Assembly (NCBI RefSeq): GCF_003114855.1
Contig: NZ_BFBB01000008.1
Location: forward strand, 248,001 to 312,000
Reading direction: 5' to 3'
DNA length: 64,000 bases
Origin: Leptospira ryugenii
GTDB lineage: Bacteria; Spirochaetota; Leptospiria; Leptospirales; Leptospiraceae
This document shows positions 53,465 to 63,063 of the stretch, piece by piece (position 1 is the stretch's first letter; each line of letters opens with the position of its first letter). Under the pieces are notes generated by a model that made no database searches, was not told the DNA's origin, and saw only the letters and a program-made list of their open reading frames with translations. The position numbers were made by a program, and so were the translations under genes.

Positions 53465-53857
53465 ATGACAAGGATTAAAAAAACAACTGTATCGATTGTA
53501 TTGGCAACAGTCTGGATTAGTATTTCCGAAATTGCTCGTAACACATATTTATTGAGAGAACTTTGGATTTAACACTACCAAAATTTAAAATTAACATTCC
53601 CCGAAGCACCTATCAACGGGGTTGTCTGGGGTATCTGGTCCTTCTGCTTTGCCAATCTCATTTTTATCTTCAGCAAAAAATACACGTTTCTTCAGACTAC
53701 TTTACTTTCTTGGTTTGTAGCTTTTGCTCTTATGTGGTTGGTAATCGGGAATTTGGGTGTATTACCTTTCGGAATTTTACCCATTGCTATTCCTTTGAGT
53801 TTATTTGAGGCATTTTTGGCAACCTATATTATTTTCAAATGTTCAAGAGAAAATTGA
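53465..53857 (+). pseudogene. Membrane protein gene, frameshifted
   Basis: From ATG 53465 the frame reads MTRIKKTTVSIVLATVWISI to LLRELWI and stops; then another phase continues KLTFPEAPINGVVWGIWSFC with helices LSWFVAFALMWLVIGNLGVL and PIAIPLSLFEAFLATYIIFK, ending at 53857. Joined, it is a four-helix protein of about 130 residues. It lies directly after the broken AraC gene, so both may be losing function together. Confidence 0.65.
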
Positions 53858-53944
53858 TGTTTAACCAAGACAGTCTCTTCAATTGATGCCCATGAAAACA
53901 AGGCATATCAATAGGCTACGAAAGTAAAAAAGCCAATATCATAT

Positions 53945-55150
53945 TTACTTAACCTTCTTCTTAGTAATAAACGAAATTATGACCTCTTGAACTTTAGGAT
54001 CGTTTAAGAGTACACTATGTTCATATGTGCTCACGAAAGATTCAAAAATGATAGGTTCAGGAGGAATTGAATTGGCATAAGACACTGATCCATCCCCCAG
54101 CTCTTTCGGAGCTTTTTCGAGGTCCCACTGTGGAGTACTTTTATTTGAAGTTGTCCCGACATTGGTTTCTATTTTTGTCATTGCTTTGCGGACCGGTAAA
54201 TTGTTTCCATGAACCACTAGAGTTGGCATTGATACTTCCAGTAATTTTTTGGTTGGAGTAAGGCTTTCTCTAAATTTTCTGGATGCATCTAAAATGTTTT
54301 GAAATTCCTCTTCTAAAGGAATGTCTTCTGTTTTACATTCGTTTGCATAAAATCCAAGTCGATTCTCTTTCCAAGTCTTTGCATTGTATAAATCCAAATG
54401 TAAAGTTTGTCCCTTGGAATCGACTACCACATCCTTAGAATCCCAAGTATTTAGCCTTGGAAAAAAACCATATACAGTTTCATAACGTGCTATCATGCAA
54501 GGGCTTTGTATTTTTTGATTCAGACCTGTAGAAACTCCTACATGAAGATCTTTCATATAACCAATCCCTCCCCGAAATGGAACTCCTACATACACTACTT
54601 TATCTACCAAAGTAGGCTTGAGATTGATTGCGGACATGGAGATCATCCCACCCATTGAATGGCCAATGAGGATAGGTTTACTTTTATATTGTTTGCCTAG
54701 CTCTTCTAAAAATAGGATTAGCTGATCTCTGGTGCTAAGATTTTTCTTTCTCCAATCATAAGAGAAAACATAAAAATCCAAAGCATCTTCTTTCGACATT
54801 TTCTCTATCCAAGGGGCATATACGTTCACCTCGATTAAATATGGAATGGCCGAGATTCGATATAAAGCTCCCTGGGGTCTCAAAGATATGGAATTCCCAA
54901 GCAAGCGTAAGTCAGGAGTAGAGAACCCAAGTGCTTGGGTAGCATCCAACCATTGAACGTTTCCGTTAGAATCTTCTAAGATGCTTCCTTTGATTCCAGG
55001 AACAAAAACGACTGCTTGGTTTGAGGCCTTGAAGTCAGCTTTTAAAACTACCTTTCGCAAGTGCTCTGGCTGTGATGTACGACAGAAGCAAACAAAAAAA
55101 GATAGGTAGACTATCGCGAAATATGTATACAGATTTTGAAAGCAGATCAT
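53945..55150 (-). CDS. LCAT-like alpha/beta-hydrolase lipoprotein (acyltransferase/lipase)
   Basis: 401 residues. The signal ends in lipobox-like FFVCFC (Cys23). The N-terminal VVFVPGIKGSILEDSNGNVQ is characteristic of LCAT-type proteins (PF02450), the nucleophile elbow is LIGHSMGGMIS (Ser in GHSMG), and the His may be that in STYEHSVLL near the C-terminus. Likely an envelope lipase or acyltransferase. Convergent with the broken membrane gene. Confidence 0.85.
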   Translation of the reverse strand: MICFQNLYTYFAIVYLSFFVCFCRTSQPEHLRKVVLKADFKASNQAVVFVPGIKGSILEDSNGNVQWLDATQALGFSTPDLRLLGNSISLRPQGALYRISAIPYLIEVNVYAPWIEKMSKEDALDFYVFSYDWRKKNLSTRDQLILFLEELGKQYKSKPILIGHSMGGMISMSAINLKPTLVDKVVYVGVPFRGGIGYMKDLHVGVSTGLNQKIQSPCMIARYETVYGFFPRLNTWDSKDVVVDSKGQTLHLDLYNAKTWKENRLGFYANECKTEDIPLEEEFQNILDASRKFRESLTPTKKLLEVSMPTLVVHGNNLPVRKAMTKIETNVGTTSNKSTPQWDLEKAPKELGDGSVSYANSIPPEPIIFESFVSTYEHSVLLNDPKVQEVIISFITKKKVK

Positions 55151-55220
55151 CCAGCAATTTTTTTACTAGTTCGTCCATGCAAGCAAACTTCTTTTCTGCT
55201 TTGTCTCGAATTTTTTTCAT

Positions 55221-55627
55221 TAAGACCTCACATAATATCGCTTTTGAGAACCTCGTATCATTTAATATGTTAATTCATATAAGGTTTTGGTTTTCCAAAG
55301 GATATGAGGATAACGATTGCAACTCTGATAATAGCCAAAAGAGTATACCAAAGTAAACAGCCAAAGATTGGTTTACCAAGAGGACTTTTTCTCAAGGTAG
55401 ATTCTTGAGAAAGAGGGAATCAGACAACTGGTTTAGATGTCTCTAGAGACAATAGATTTCTTGTTATTTCTTATTTCTTAGATAACCAAATCAGAGTCTA
55501 CACTCGCAATTAAGATTGAGATTCCTCGAGAAACAAAGAATCAGATTCTTTTAGAAAAGTAGAATAAAACGTTATACAAATGGGGCATCAAAGGAGAATT
55601 TAAAAGATTTGTAGAAATGCTAATCAT
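55221..55627. other. Gene-free stretch between two minus-strand genes
   Basis: About 400 bp. One 8-bp hairpin (TTCTCAAG / CTTGAGAA, 55389-55411) and an open minus-strand frame of about 60 codons that runs into the lipase start region without recognisable content. Nothing else. Confidence 0.45.
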
Positions 55628-57067
55628 TTAAGTCCCACAAAAGGTAACATAGCCAGCGTCACCCCCTTTTGGAATTTCATTTTCTAGCAGCAGGATGTCC
55701 TTTCTTTCGTAAGGAAACTTCTGCCTTTGGAGAAGAGACATTATTTTTTCCCCCTCTCCCATACGCGCACTTTCCAATGCTTCTTCCACTAAATGGTTTC
55801 TCGGTATGAAACTTGGGTTCATTTCTTCCATCAATGCTAAACTTTGGTTCCAATCTAGATTCTTTTGATTGAGGACTAGTCTCCAATCCTCAATCCAAGT
55901 CTTAAGATTTGGGTCTATTTTGTTTTGATCAAAATCCGATCTTTCTAAATTGATAAATGTATTTGTATAATCCAATTTGTATGTTTGCATAATGTTCAAC
56001 AAACTTTTTGCCAATTGGAGAACATCTTCATCTGCTTTTGGAAATCCAATCTTCTTTGCCATCATGGACCAATACTTGTCCATAAATATTTTTGCAAATT
56101 CATCCAGAGTTGATTGTGCAAGTTCTATTGATTTTTTTTCTTCTTTATGTATGAGGGGAAGTAGTGCATTCGCCAAACATGCAAGATTCCAGTGTGCGAT
56201 TGATGCTTGGTTTCCAAATGCATATCTACCCTGACTATCAATTGAGCTAAAAACAGTGGAAGGATCATAAACATTCATAAATGCACAAGGACCGTAATCA
56301 ATGGTTTCACCACTAATACTCATATTATCAGTATTCATGACACCGTGAATGAAACCAACTCTCATCCAATCCACAATCAATGATGACTGTAGATTCATTA
56401 CTTCTCTCAAAAATTGCAAAGCATACCGGTCGGTCTTTTCTAAATAAGGGAAATGTCTTTCGGTCGCATAAGCTAAAAGTGCAGACAGATCCTCTTCATT
56501 TCCAAATTGGTACACGTATTCAAATGTTCCAACTCGAAGATGGCTTTTCGCGACGCGTGTCAATACCGCACCCGGTTGCGTCATCTCTCTTGTAACAAAT
56601 TCACCTGTTTCCACAACCGCCAAACTTCGTGTTGTTGGTATTTTTAGATAAAACATAGATTCACTGATCAAATACTCTCTAAGCATTGCTGTTAGAGTAG
56701 CTCGCCCATCTCCATTTCGGGAAAATGCAGTTCTTCCTGATCCCTTCAACTGTAAATCATAGCTGATCTTATCTTTTGCCTCTACCTCTCCTAATAAAAC
56801 CGCCCTACCGTCACCTAACATAGTAAAGTGGCCGAATTGATGCCCTGCATAAGCTAATGCAATTGATTCCGTATTTTCATAGACCAAATTCCCACAGAGA
56901 TACTGTGCACTTAAATCCTTATCTTGGTTTTCCTCTTCAAGCTGTAGAAATTGAGCCAAGTCTTCATTCCAGAAAATCATTTTTGGAGACGGAAATTGAC
57001 TCTTACCTTTGGTCTTATAAAAAAGTTTGGGTAGACTCAGATAGCTGGCATTTTGCACTTTTGTCAT
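55628..57067 (-). CDS. selO: SelO protein adenylyltransferase (YdiU/UPF0061)
   Basis: 479 residues, the size of E. coli SelO. It has the pseudokinase features: YAGHQFGHFTMLGDGRAVLL (Gly-rich region), LQLKGSGRTAFSRNGDGRAT, GFIHGVMNTDNMSISGETID with the catalytic-type Asn/Asp, and DYGPCAFMN. SelO transfers AMP from ATP to target proteins in redox responses. The C-terminus ends YVTFCGT: Cys is at the position occupied by selenocysteine in eukaryotic SelO. Confidence 0.95.
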   Translation of the reverse strand: MTKVQNASYLSLPKLFYKTKGKSQFPSPKMIFWNEDLAQFLQLEEENQDKDLSAQYLCGNLVYENTESIALAYAGHQFGHFTMLGDGRAVLLGEVEAKDKISYDLQLKGSGRTAFSRNGDGRATLTAMLREYLISESMFYLKIPTTRSLAVVETGEFVTREMTQPGAVLTRVAKSHLRVGTFEYVYQFGNEEDLSALLAYATERHFPYLEKTDRYALQFLREVMNLQSSLIVDWMRVGFIHGVMNTDNMSISGETIDYGPCAFMNVYDPSTVFSSIDSQGRYAFGNQASIAHWNLACLANALLPLIHKEEKKSIELAQSTLDEFAKIFMDKYWSMMAKKIGFPKADEDVLQLAKSLLNIMQTYKLDYTNTFINLERSDFDQNKIDPNLKTWIEDWRLVLNQKNLDWNQSLALMEEMNPSFIPRNHLVEEALESARMGEGEKIMSLLQRQKFPYERKDILLLENEIPKGGDAGYVTFCGT

Positions 57068-57225
57068 GGTTTGGCCTGTTGATTAGACAAGTTCCAAACA
57101 TTTCCCTGGAATTGATTCCAAAAAGGCATAAGAAAAAATGAATTTTTTTAAAAATAGGAGCAAAAAATTGGAAAAAGTGTCACAATTCGAAAACCACTTT
57201 GTCACAAGAAGCAATAGGAGATTTT

Positions 57226-57600
57226 ATGAAAATAGCATCACTCATTCTAAGCGGATTTGTTGCAGTGGAACACGTATTTATCCTTGTTCTGGAAATGTTC
57301 TTATGGCAAACAGAGTTTGGCATGCGGACATTTAAACTCACACCAGAAACAGCTGCCACGACCGCGACTCTTGCGAAGAACCAAGGATTGTACAATGGAT
57401 TTCTAGCAGCCGGTTTGTTTTGGGCCCTCTTCTTTATCAAAGACCAAAACTCGAAATACCAAACTCTTGTATTCTTTTTGGTTTGCATTGTCATAGCGGG
57501 AATATATGGATCAGCGACTGCTAAGTTTTCCATCCTATTCACCCAAGGGGCACCCGCATTACTAGCCTTAGGTATGACGATACTTGCAAATCGAAAATAA
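57226..57600 (+). CDS. DUF1304 membrane protein
   Basis: About 124 residues from ATG 57226, with TAGGAG upstream; the frame extends to 57199 without such a site. Four membrane helices and the DUF1304 signature LSGFVAVEHVFILVLEMFLW, KNQGLYNGFLAAGLFWALFF and GIYGSATAKFSILFTQGAPA. Function unknown. The sigma-factor gene begins right after its stop codon. Confidence 0.9.
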   Translation: MKIASLILSGFVAVEHVFILVLEMFLWQTEFGMRTFKLTPETAATTATLAKNQGLYNGFLAAGLFWALFFIKDQNSKYQTLVFFLVCIVIAGIYGSATAKFSILFTQGAPALLALGMTILANRK

Positions 57601-58428
57601 ATGGAAGATCCGCATTTACATATCTGGGAAAAATGTATCCAAGGTAACCGTAAGGCTTTTGAGGACTTAGTACGATTTTTCCAGCCAAAAGTATTTGCTC
57701 TCTCACTCAAATTTCTTTGGAATCCTGAGGATGCAGAAGATGCTACTCAGGAGATCCTCATCAAGGTAATTACAAACTTAGGGAGCTTCCGAAAAGAAAG
57801 TAAATTGAGTACCTGGGTATACCGCATCGCTAGTAATCATTTAATCAATTCGAAAAGAAGTCTTTTAGAACAAAAATCAATTCGCTTTCGCCAAGTCGAA
57901 CAAGAGCTATCGAAAGGAAATATTATCCCCTCAGAGACCAATGAATCAACCAAAAATCTTGCATTGCATGTGCAAGCTGCATGTACTCATGCAATTTTAC
58001 TTTGCTTAAAAAGAAGTTATAGAATTGCTTTTTTGTTAGGTGAAGTTTTTCAAGTGAGTAGCGAAGAAGGCGCCTGGATCATGAATATCTCGGAGGCAAA
58101 TTTTAGAAAAAGGTTATCTAGAGCTCGGATAAAGATGGACCAGTTCTTAGGCAAACATTGTGGATTAGCAAAAGAATCTAACGCCTGTCGGTGTGAAAAT
58201 CGTATTGCCTATTCACAAAAATCAAAACGAATAGATGCCTATTTAAAACTCTCTGAGCACATGAAAGAAAAAGGCACCTGGAAACCAAAGCCACTTCTAA
58301 TGGCCTCAAGGACAGTTCGAAAAGCGGCAGAAATTTATTCCCAAGGACCTGATTTTCAATCAAGGCAGGATTTTCTGAAAAAATGCAAAGAGAGCATAGA
58401 AACAAACCAATGGTCGATCTTAAATTGA
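57601..58428 (+). CDS. Sigma-70-family (ECF-type) RNA polymerase sigma factor with Cys-rich extension
   Basis: 275 residues. Region 2: FEDLVRFFQPKVFALSLKFL and PEDAEDATQEILIKVITNLG, with STWVYRIASNHLIN; region 4: AFLLGEVFQVSSEEGAWIMN, NISEANFRKRLSRARIKMDQ. A C-terminal extension of about 85 residues begins with a Cys cluster (HCGLAKESNACRCENR) that may bind metal. No anti-sigma gene is beside it; it abuts the DUF1304 gene, which may be its partner or first target. Confidence 0.88.
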   Translation: MEDPHLHIWEKCIQGNRKAFEDLVRFFQPKVFALSLKFLWNPEDAEDATQEILIKVITNLGSFRKESKLSTWVYRIASNHLINSKRSLLEQKSIRFRQVEQELSKGNIIPSETNESTKNLALHVQAACTHAILLCLKRSYRIAFLLGEVFQVSSEEGAWIMNISEANFRKRLSRARIKMDQFLGKHCGLAKESNACRCENRIAYSQKSKRIDAYLKLSEHMKEKGTWKPKPLLMASRTVRKAAEIYSQGPDFQSRQDFLKKCKESIETNQWSILN

Positions 58429-58457
58429 TTGGCTCCAAACATCCTATGGATTTTTCA

Positions 58458-59267
58458 TTAAGGTTCGCTTAGTACACATTTTGTTTCCTCATCCATGGGA
58501 AAAAAACACTCTATCTTCAATTCTTGTAGAGTTACATCAAGAGGAGTGCCCAAAGTTGTAATGGTTGAAAAAAAATTTGCACAAAGATTCTCTTTCCGTA
58601 GGCGCAGACTTAAGATAGGTATTTGCATATCCACTAAAGGCAAAAGTTCATTCATAGGATTGTTTGAAAAAAGTTTCTGATACAAATCCAATAATTTGGG
58701 ATTTTGTGAGATTAGTATCTCATCAAAAAGTCTTCTCTTCAAAAAATTTTCTACGATTTCATAATGTTCAACATATGGCTTCAGACCAGTTTCTGAGCAC
58801 AAAATCTCGATCGCATTCTCATGGATCTGCAGTGCCTTATCTCCCACAAACTTAGAGATTAGTTTTCGGAAACCCTGGTTATAATTTAAAATTTTATATT
58901 CTGTATTTACTACGAAGGCAGGAAATGGCTCTTGTTTATCGATCAATCTTTGTAAGGCTTCCGCAACAGACTGGATTTGTTGGTCTGACAAGGCAGATTC
59001 TTTAAACTCGGGAGCGTAGCCCGCAGCAAGTAGAAGTGAATTTCTTTGGCGGAGTGGCAATCGTAAGACTTCCGCTATTTTCAGAACCATTTGTCGGCTC
59101 GGAGTGGATCGGTTATTTTCCAAAAAGCTTAGGTGTTTGGCTGAAACATCCAAATCCATAGCCAAATCCAATTGAGTTTTTCGATGCAACTCCCTCCAAA
59201 ATTTAAGCGAATCCCCAAAGGATTGCAATTTCAAAAGGGAGACTTCTTCTTTCTCTTTAACGATCAT
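58458..59267 (-). CDS. XRE-family regulator with MmyB-like ligand-binding domain
   Basis: 269 residues. Helix-turn-helix near the N-terminus (KTQLDLAMDLDVSAKHLSFL, ENNRSTPSRQMVLKIAEVLR), followed by LPLRQRNSLLLAAGYAPEF, which is the marker for the MmyB-like domain (PF17765) that often binds fatty-acid-like ligands. It converges on the sigma-factor gene and is divergent from the small membrane gene at 59416, its likely target. Confidence 0.9.
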   Translation of the reverse strand: MIVKEKEEVSLLKLQSFGDSLKFWRELHRKTQLDLAMDLDVSAKHLSFLENNRSTPSRQMVLKIAEVLRLPLRQRNSLLLAAGYAPEFKESALSDQQIQSVAEALQRLIDKQEPFPAFVVNTEYKILNYNQGFRKLISKFVGDKALQIHENAIEILCSETGLKPYVEHYEIVENFLKRRLFDEILISQNPKLLDLYQKLFSNNPMNELLPLVDMQIPILSLRLRKENLCANFFSTITTLGTPLDVTLQELKIECFFPMDEETKCVLSEP

Positions 59268-59415
59268 AGTTCCTCAATCTCTCTAGGAAATAGACAGAAT
59301 TTAGAACAAAAAAAGAAGTTTCCGATTAAAAAGCTACCTTATTACCTCTCTGGTAATCGACAAAGCAGGTTGGTCTTTGTTACACTATCAAGTATTCTTC
59401 TATTTGAGGTTGGTT

Positions 59416-59757
59416 ATGATTTTTTTCCGTATTTTATTAACTGGTATGTTCCTTGGCATTACTGCGTATACCGCAATCGCTTCTCAAAGCTATGGATGGG
59501 ATCTGTTGACTCCATTTTTCCAAGGATTAATCTCATTGACTTGGCCAGGCCAGTTCCACTTTGATTTTAGCTGTTATCTTTTGCTTTCAGGGCTTTGGAT
59601 CATGTGGAGAAATCAATTTAGCCCGCAAAGTATCGCCTTAGGCCTTGTTGCAAGTGTCCTCGGGATTTTATTCTTTGCACCCTACCTCATCTGGCTGAGC
59701 TTTCAAAATTCTGGGAATATAAAAGGCATTCTCCTAGGAAAGAACCAAAGTACATAA
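59416..59757 (+). CDS. Small hypothetical membrane protein
   Basis: 113 residues from ATG 59416 (GAGG upstream). Three hydrophobic segments (MIFFRILLTGMFLGITAYTA, FHFDFSCYLLLSGLWIMWRN, IALGLVASVLGILFFAPYLI). No family is recognised, but the sequence is coding-like. Divergent from the XRE regulator gene. Confidence 0.7.
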   Translation: MIFFRILLTGMFLGITAYTAIASQSYGWDLLTPFFQGLISLTWPGQFHFDFSCYLLLSGLWIMWRNQFSPQSIALGLVASVLGILFFAPYLIWLSFQNSGNIKGILLGKNQST

Positions 59758-59761
59758 TGTA

Positions 59762-59796
59762 ACATGACAACCGAGGATTCTTCTTGGTTGTCATGT
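59762..59796. terminator. Bidirectional hairpin between convergent genes
   Basis: ACATGACAACC and GGTTGTCATGT (11 bp, extended by further pairs CCGAG/CTTGG) between the small membrane gene and the DUF4386 gene. Long stem, no clear T run. Confidence 0.6.
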
Positions 59797-59809
59797 ACTC
59801 CTACTACAG

Positions 59810-60520
59810 CTATATCCCTTTGTTTTTTCCATCCTGTCGGATTAAGACCACACCGACAACAATCATCCACACAAGCCAACCCAAACTACCCAAAAATCCT
59901 GTTAGTGGAATTTCTGGAATATTGGTAACTAGTGTCAGTAATTCTGTCTGACCACACAGATATACAAATGCGGATAAAAATCCAAAAGTCGAAATAAGAA
60001 AACTTCTTTGCTTTTGTTGGAAGAATAGATAAGAAAAGCAAAACATCCAGATAACGGTGAATAGTTGTCCGATATGCTCTCCCAATAATACTCCAAATAG
60101 TTGGTGTTGAGTTTGGAAGGAAATCTCGATAGCTACTCGCGTAGTTTCGATCGTTGAATTCTGAACATACAATTTTGCAAGAAAAGGTACAACAAAAACC
60201 CAGCGCAAAAGACCTATCATTTGAAAGAGCAAAGCGCTAAGGCCGAAAAATGTTCCGACATTGCTAAGAAGAGAATTGTCTTTTTTAAAAATTTCATTCA
60301 GATACGTGTATGAGTAGAACAAGGGCAATCCCAACAGTGCAAATGCAAACCAAGCCCACACCAATGGTTCTCCGGCTTGGTGGAATTTGCTCAGGATCTC
60401 ACCTGTATCCTTCCTTAAGATATCTGGATAATCAAAGTTCAAAATTAAATATGTATATGGTATTTGGATTGCCACGGCTGCAAAAATAAATCCCCAACCT
60501 GCTAAAATTCTCTGGTTCAT
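59810..60520 (-). CDS. DUF4386-like membrane protein
   Basis: 236 residues from ATG 60520, with AGGAG upstream (a longer frame begins inside the next gene). Six or so membrane helices; the order and phrases such as RILAGWGFIFAAVAIQIPYT and GLSALLFQMIGLLRWVFVVP fit DUF4386. Function unknown. It follows the barrel protein by 16 bp, likely one transcript. Confidence 0.75.
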   Translation of the reverse strand: MNQRILAGWGFIFAAVAIQIPYTYLILNFDYPDILRKDTGEILSKFHQAGEPLVWAWFAFALLGLPLFYSYTYLNEIFKKDNSLLSNVGTFFGLSALLFQMIGLLRWVFVVPFLAKLYVQNSTIETTRVAIEISFQTQHQLFGVLLGEHIGQLFTVIWMFCFSYLFFQQKQRSFLISTFGFLSAFVYLCGQTELLTLVTNIPEIPLTGFLGSLGWLVWMIVVGVVLIRQDGKNKGI

Positions 60521-60536
60521 ATTGTCTCCTGTTTGT

Positions 60537-61022
60537 TCAAAAAAATATAGAATACCCAATGGATGGGGTTGGATTTAATTTTGCAGACTCTCCTTCTGCA
60601 AATAGACCGATCGCACCGAATCGAAAGCTCAATCCCCGCCATACCATCCATCGATAGCCAAGCTCATACATCAAAGTATCTTTGTTTTCATAATCGCGAT
60701 TGATACCCCTTCCATAGGATAGGTAAGTATAAAAGGAGGAGGGATGATAGGCATCGCTCGAAAGCTCGCTCGGTAAAAACCAATAGCCGACCCCAAGTTT
60801 ATAAAACTGTGTGGTGACACCTGATTCGAAATTAGTCGGGTAATAGCCGGCATGAATAGAAAACTGTTCGTACCGATATTCACCACCTATGGAGGGCGCT
60901 CTAAAGAAATTGAATCCGATTTCTTCCTTTGAAAAGCCACCCTTCGTCTCATTCGCGAATAGAGCTGACTCTCCGAATAAGAAGAAAAGAGAGATGAAAA
61001 AACTTGCTCTGATATGTTTCAC
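60537..61022 (-). CDS. Small outer-membrane barrel-like protein
   Basis: 161 residues with signal peptide (MKHIRASFFISLFFLFGESA). About eight amphipathic strands with aromatic belts (FSIHAGYYPTNFESGVTTQF, YKLGVGYWFLPSEL, TLMYELGYRWMVWRGLSFRF) and a C-terminal Phe (SIGYSIFF) fit a small outer-membrane barrel. No known family. Confidence 0.7.
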   Translation of the reverse strand: MKHIRASFFISLFFLFGESALFANETKGGFSKEEIGFNFFRAPSIGGEYRYEQFSIHAGYYPTNFESGVTTQFYKLGVGYWFLPSELSSDAYHPSSFYTYLSYGRGINRDYENKDTLMYELGYRWMVWRGLSFRFGAIGLFAEGESAKLNPTPSIGYSIFF

Positions 61023-61128
61023 ATTCTCTAGTTTCTGCTATTTTTACTCGCTTGTCGTTTCTCCCAATGGGGTGAGACCAAAAAAGAAAAGATATTCCCT
61101 TTGAGGACAGGGAAACGTCAAAGGAGTA

Positions 61129-62217
61129 ATGGAAATAGGCAGTATAATCCTAGGCTTTGCCTTTTTGCAGTCCCTACACCTTGCCTTTTATTTTCTTTTG
61201 AAAGACAGACCCATGCAAGATAAAGCTGGATTCGTTTTCTTTTTCATCTTCTTAGCCTTTACCTTCTTTTGTAACTTTTTGTATATATCCGGTTGGATCA
61301 AAGTATTCATACATTTCTCCCAATTAGGTTATTTATTGGGAGTGCTAGCCCCTCCTCTGTTTCTCTTGGGTATCAGCAATTATTATCGTTTGCATTTATT
61401 TTCTCCTCAGTTCGCAATCTCTGCTTTTTTGCCGAGCATAGCTTTGGGGATCTACCAACTTCCTTTCTTTTTTTCAGATACGGAAACCAAACTTCATTTT
61501 TTGAATGCAAACCAAGCTGATCTCGTTCAGGGAGAACCATTTCAACTCATGCTTTATGTCTTGGTATCGAATTTTATTTTCCTTAGCTTTTTTTCATACC
61601 GCTTATTCCGTGTTAAATCATCGTTTGATGAGCCTGGCGCAAAGCAGTCTCTGCAGATTTCTCTTTGGATTTTGGTAGTTTGGCATTTGATCGGAATTTG
61701 CATCTATGCATTGCACCCTAGTCGCACAGAAGAAGCCATAATCAATATTGGATTCTGTTTTTGGACCATCGGTCTTTCTTATTTTCGACTGATTACGGAC
61801 CAAAGAGAATTCAAACTGAAGCAGCAGAAAAAATCTGAGGATAAATATAAAAAATCTCTACTGGTAGATGATAAACTCCAAAAGGCAGGTATGAAGATAG
61901 AGGCCTTCTTTTCCGAGTCTGACCGAATTTTTGATTCAGATTTTTCATTTGAGGAATTATCAATTGCTCTCGGACATTCTAACCATGACCTCTCGCAAGT
62001 CTTCAATCGCTATTTCCAAAAAACATTCTATGAATATCTGCGCGAAAAAAGGATCGAGAAAGCATTGGAGTATCTCTCGACTACTGATTGGACTGTACTT
62101 AGAATCGGCATGGAAGTTGGTTACGAATCAAAATCAGCTTTTCTCAGAGCATTTCGCCAAATCAAATCTGTATCACCCAAGGAATATAAACAAAAACTCC
62201 AAAGTCGCTCGATTTAG
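61129..62217 (+). CDS. AraC-family regulator with membrane sensor domain
   Basis: 362 residues. Residues 1-215 form seven membrane helices (IGSIILGFAFLQSLHLAFYF and on), and the C-terminal 105 residues are an AraC helix-turn-helix pair: SIALGHSNHDLSQVFNRYFQ and RIGMEVGYESKSAFLRAFRQ with SPKEYKQKL. This architecture (7TM-AraC) is common in Leptospira and Bacteroidetes and senses an unknown membrane signal. AGGAG precedes the ATG. Divergent from the barrel protein gene, a possible target. Confidence 0.9.
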   Translation: MEIGSIILGFAFLQSLHLAFYFLLKDRPMQDKAGFVFFFIFLAFTFFCNFLYISGWIKVFIHFSQLGYLLGVLAPPLFLLGISNYYRLHLFSPQFAISAFLPSIALGIYQLPFFFSDTETKLHFLNANQADLVQGEPFQLMLYVLVSNFIFLSFFSYRLFRVKSSFDEPGAKQSLQISLWILVVWHLIGICIYALHPSRTEEAIINIGFCFWTIGLSYFRLITDQREFKLKQQKKSEDKYKKSLLVDDKLQKAGMKIEAFFSESDRIFDSDFSFEELSIALGHSNHDLSQVFNRYFQKTFYEYLREKRIEKALEYLSTTDWTVLRIGMEVGYESKSAFLRAFRQIKSVSPKEYKQKLQSRSI

Positions 62218-62223
62218 TTCGCA

Positions 62224-62244
62224 ATGCCATTGGTTCAATGGCAT
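62224..62244. terminator. Short hairpin between convergent genes
   Basis: ATGCCATTG / CAATGGCAT, perfect 9-bp stem with a 3-base loop, between the AraC and SDR stops. No strong T run. Confidence 0.5.
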
Positions 62245-62259
62245 CCATTACCCAAAATT

Positions 62260-63036
62260 TTAGTTTTTGGGGCTCATTACTTTCTTCGTAATCTTTAGCC
62301 CTATCTGAGTTGGCACAATTCTCGAGAGATTGGAAAGTATAAAGTTCCCGATAGGTCCTGTGATGATAGAGGCTTTTCGTTTCGACAAAGCATCTAGCGA
62401 CTGTTTGACTGTATTTTCTGGAGTGTCTCGCTTTCCTACCGATGCCTCTTTCGCATTGACAACTTCAAAAAAATTGGTTTCTACGGGCCCAGGGCTTACA
62501 TTTAAAAATTGAACACCAGTTTCTGAATATTCAGCCCAGAGCGCTTTCGTGAAAAACCGAACAAATGCTTTGGAAGCCGAATAGATTGCCATATAAGGTA
62601 CGGGTTGGTAGCTTGCTGTACTCGCGATATTGATTACCGTACCTGTCTTTCTTTCCACCATTCCGGGGAGGAATAGATGCGTCAAATTGGCAAGACTAAC
62701 GATATTCAGTATCATTTGGTCTTGGTTTTCGTTATAGGAACTTAAGTGGAAAGGACCATACGAGCCAAAGCCTGCGTTATTGACTAAAGTATGGATTTCA
62801 ATTCCGCTCTTTTGAACGGCTTCAAATACAGTCTTTGCAGAATCAAGCTTTGAAAGATCTATTGCCAAAACCAAGCTTTTTGTCTCTGTACCCAAACTTT
62901 CCTTAACCTTGTTTAAAGATGAGAGATTTCTAGAAACCAGGACCACATTGTACCCTCTTTTTGAAAATTCTAACACATAAGATTTACCGATCCCTGAAGA
63001 TGCTCCCGTTATCAATGCCCATTTTTCCTTTGACAT
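62260..63036 (-). CDS. Short-chain dehydrogenase/reductase (SDR)
   Basis: 258 residues, classical SDR: TGASSGIGKSYVLEF for the cofactor, NNAGFGSYG, the catalytic YSASK (Tyr-x-x-x-Lys) preceded by IASTAS, and the PG motif in NVSPGPVETNFFE. It oxidises or reduces a hydroxyl or carbonyl group with NAD(P)H; the substrate is unknown. It is divergent from a TetR gene, with two palindromic operators between, so it is probably that regulator's target. Confidence 0.93.
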   Translation of the reverse strand: MSKEKWALITGASSGIGKSYVLEFSKRGYNVVLVSRNLSSLNKVKESLGTETKSLVLAIDLSKLDSAKTVFEAVQKSGIEIHTLVNNAGFGSYGPFHLSSYNENQDQMILNIVSLANLTHLFLPGMVERKTGTVINIASTASYQPVPYMAIYSASKAFVRFFTKALWAEYSETGVQFLNVSPGPVETNFFEVVNAKEASVGKRDTPENTVKQSLDALSKRKASIITGPIGNFILSNLSRIVPTQIGLKITKKVMSPKN

Positions 63037-63063
63037 AAGTACCTACCTTTCTATTCTATTTCA

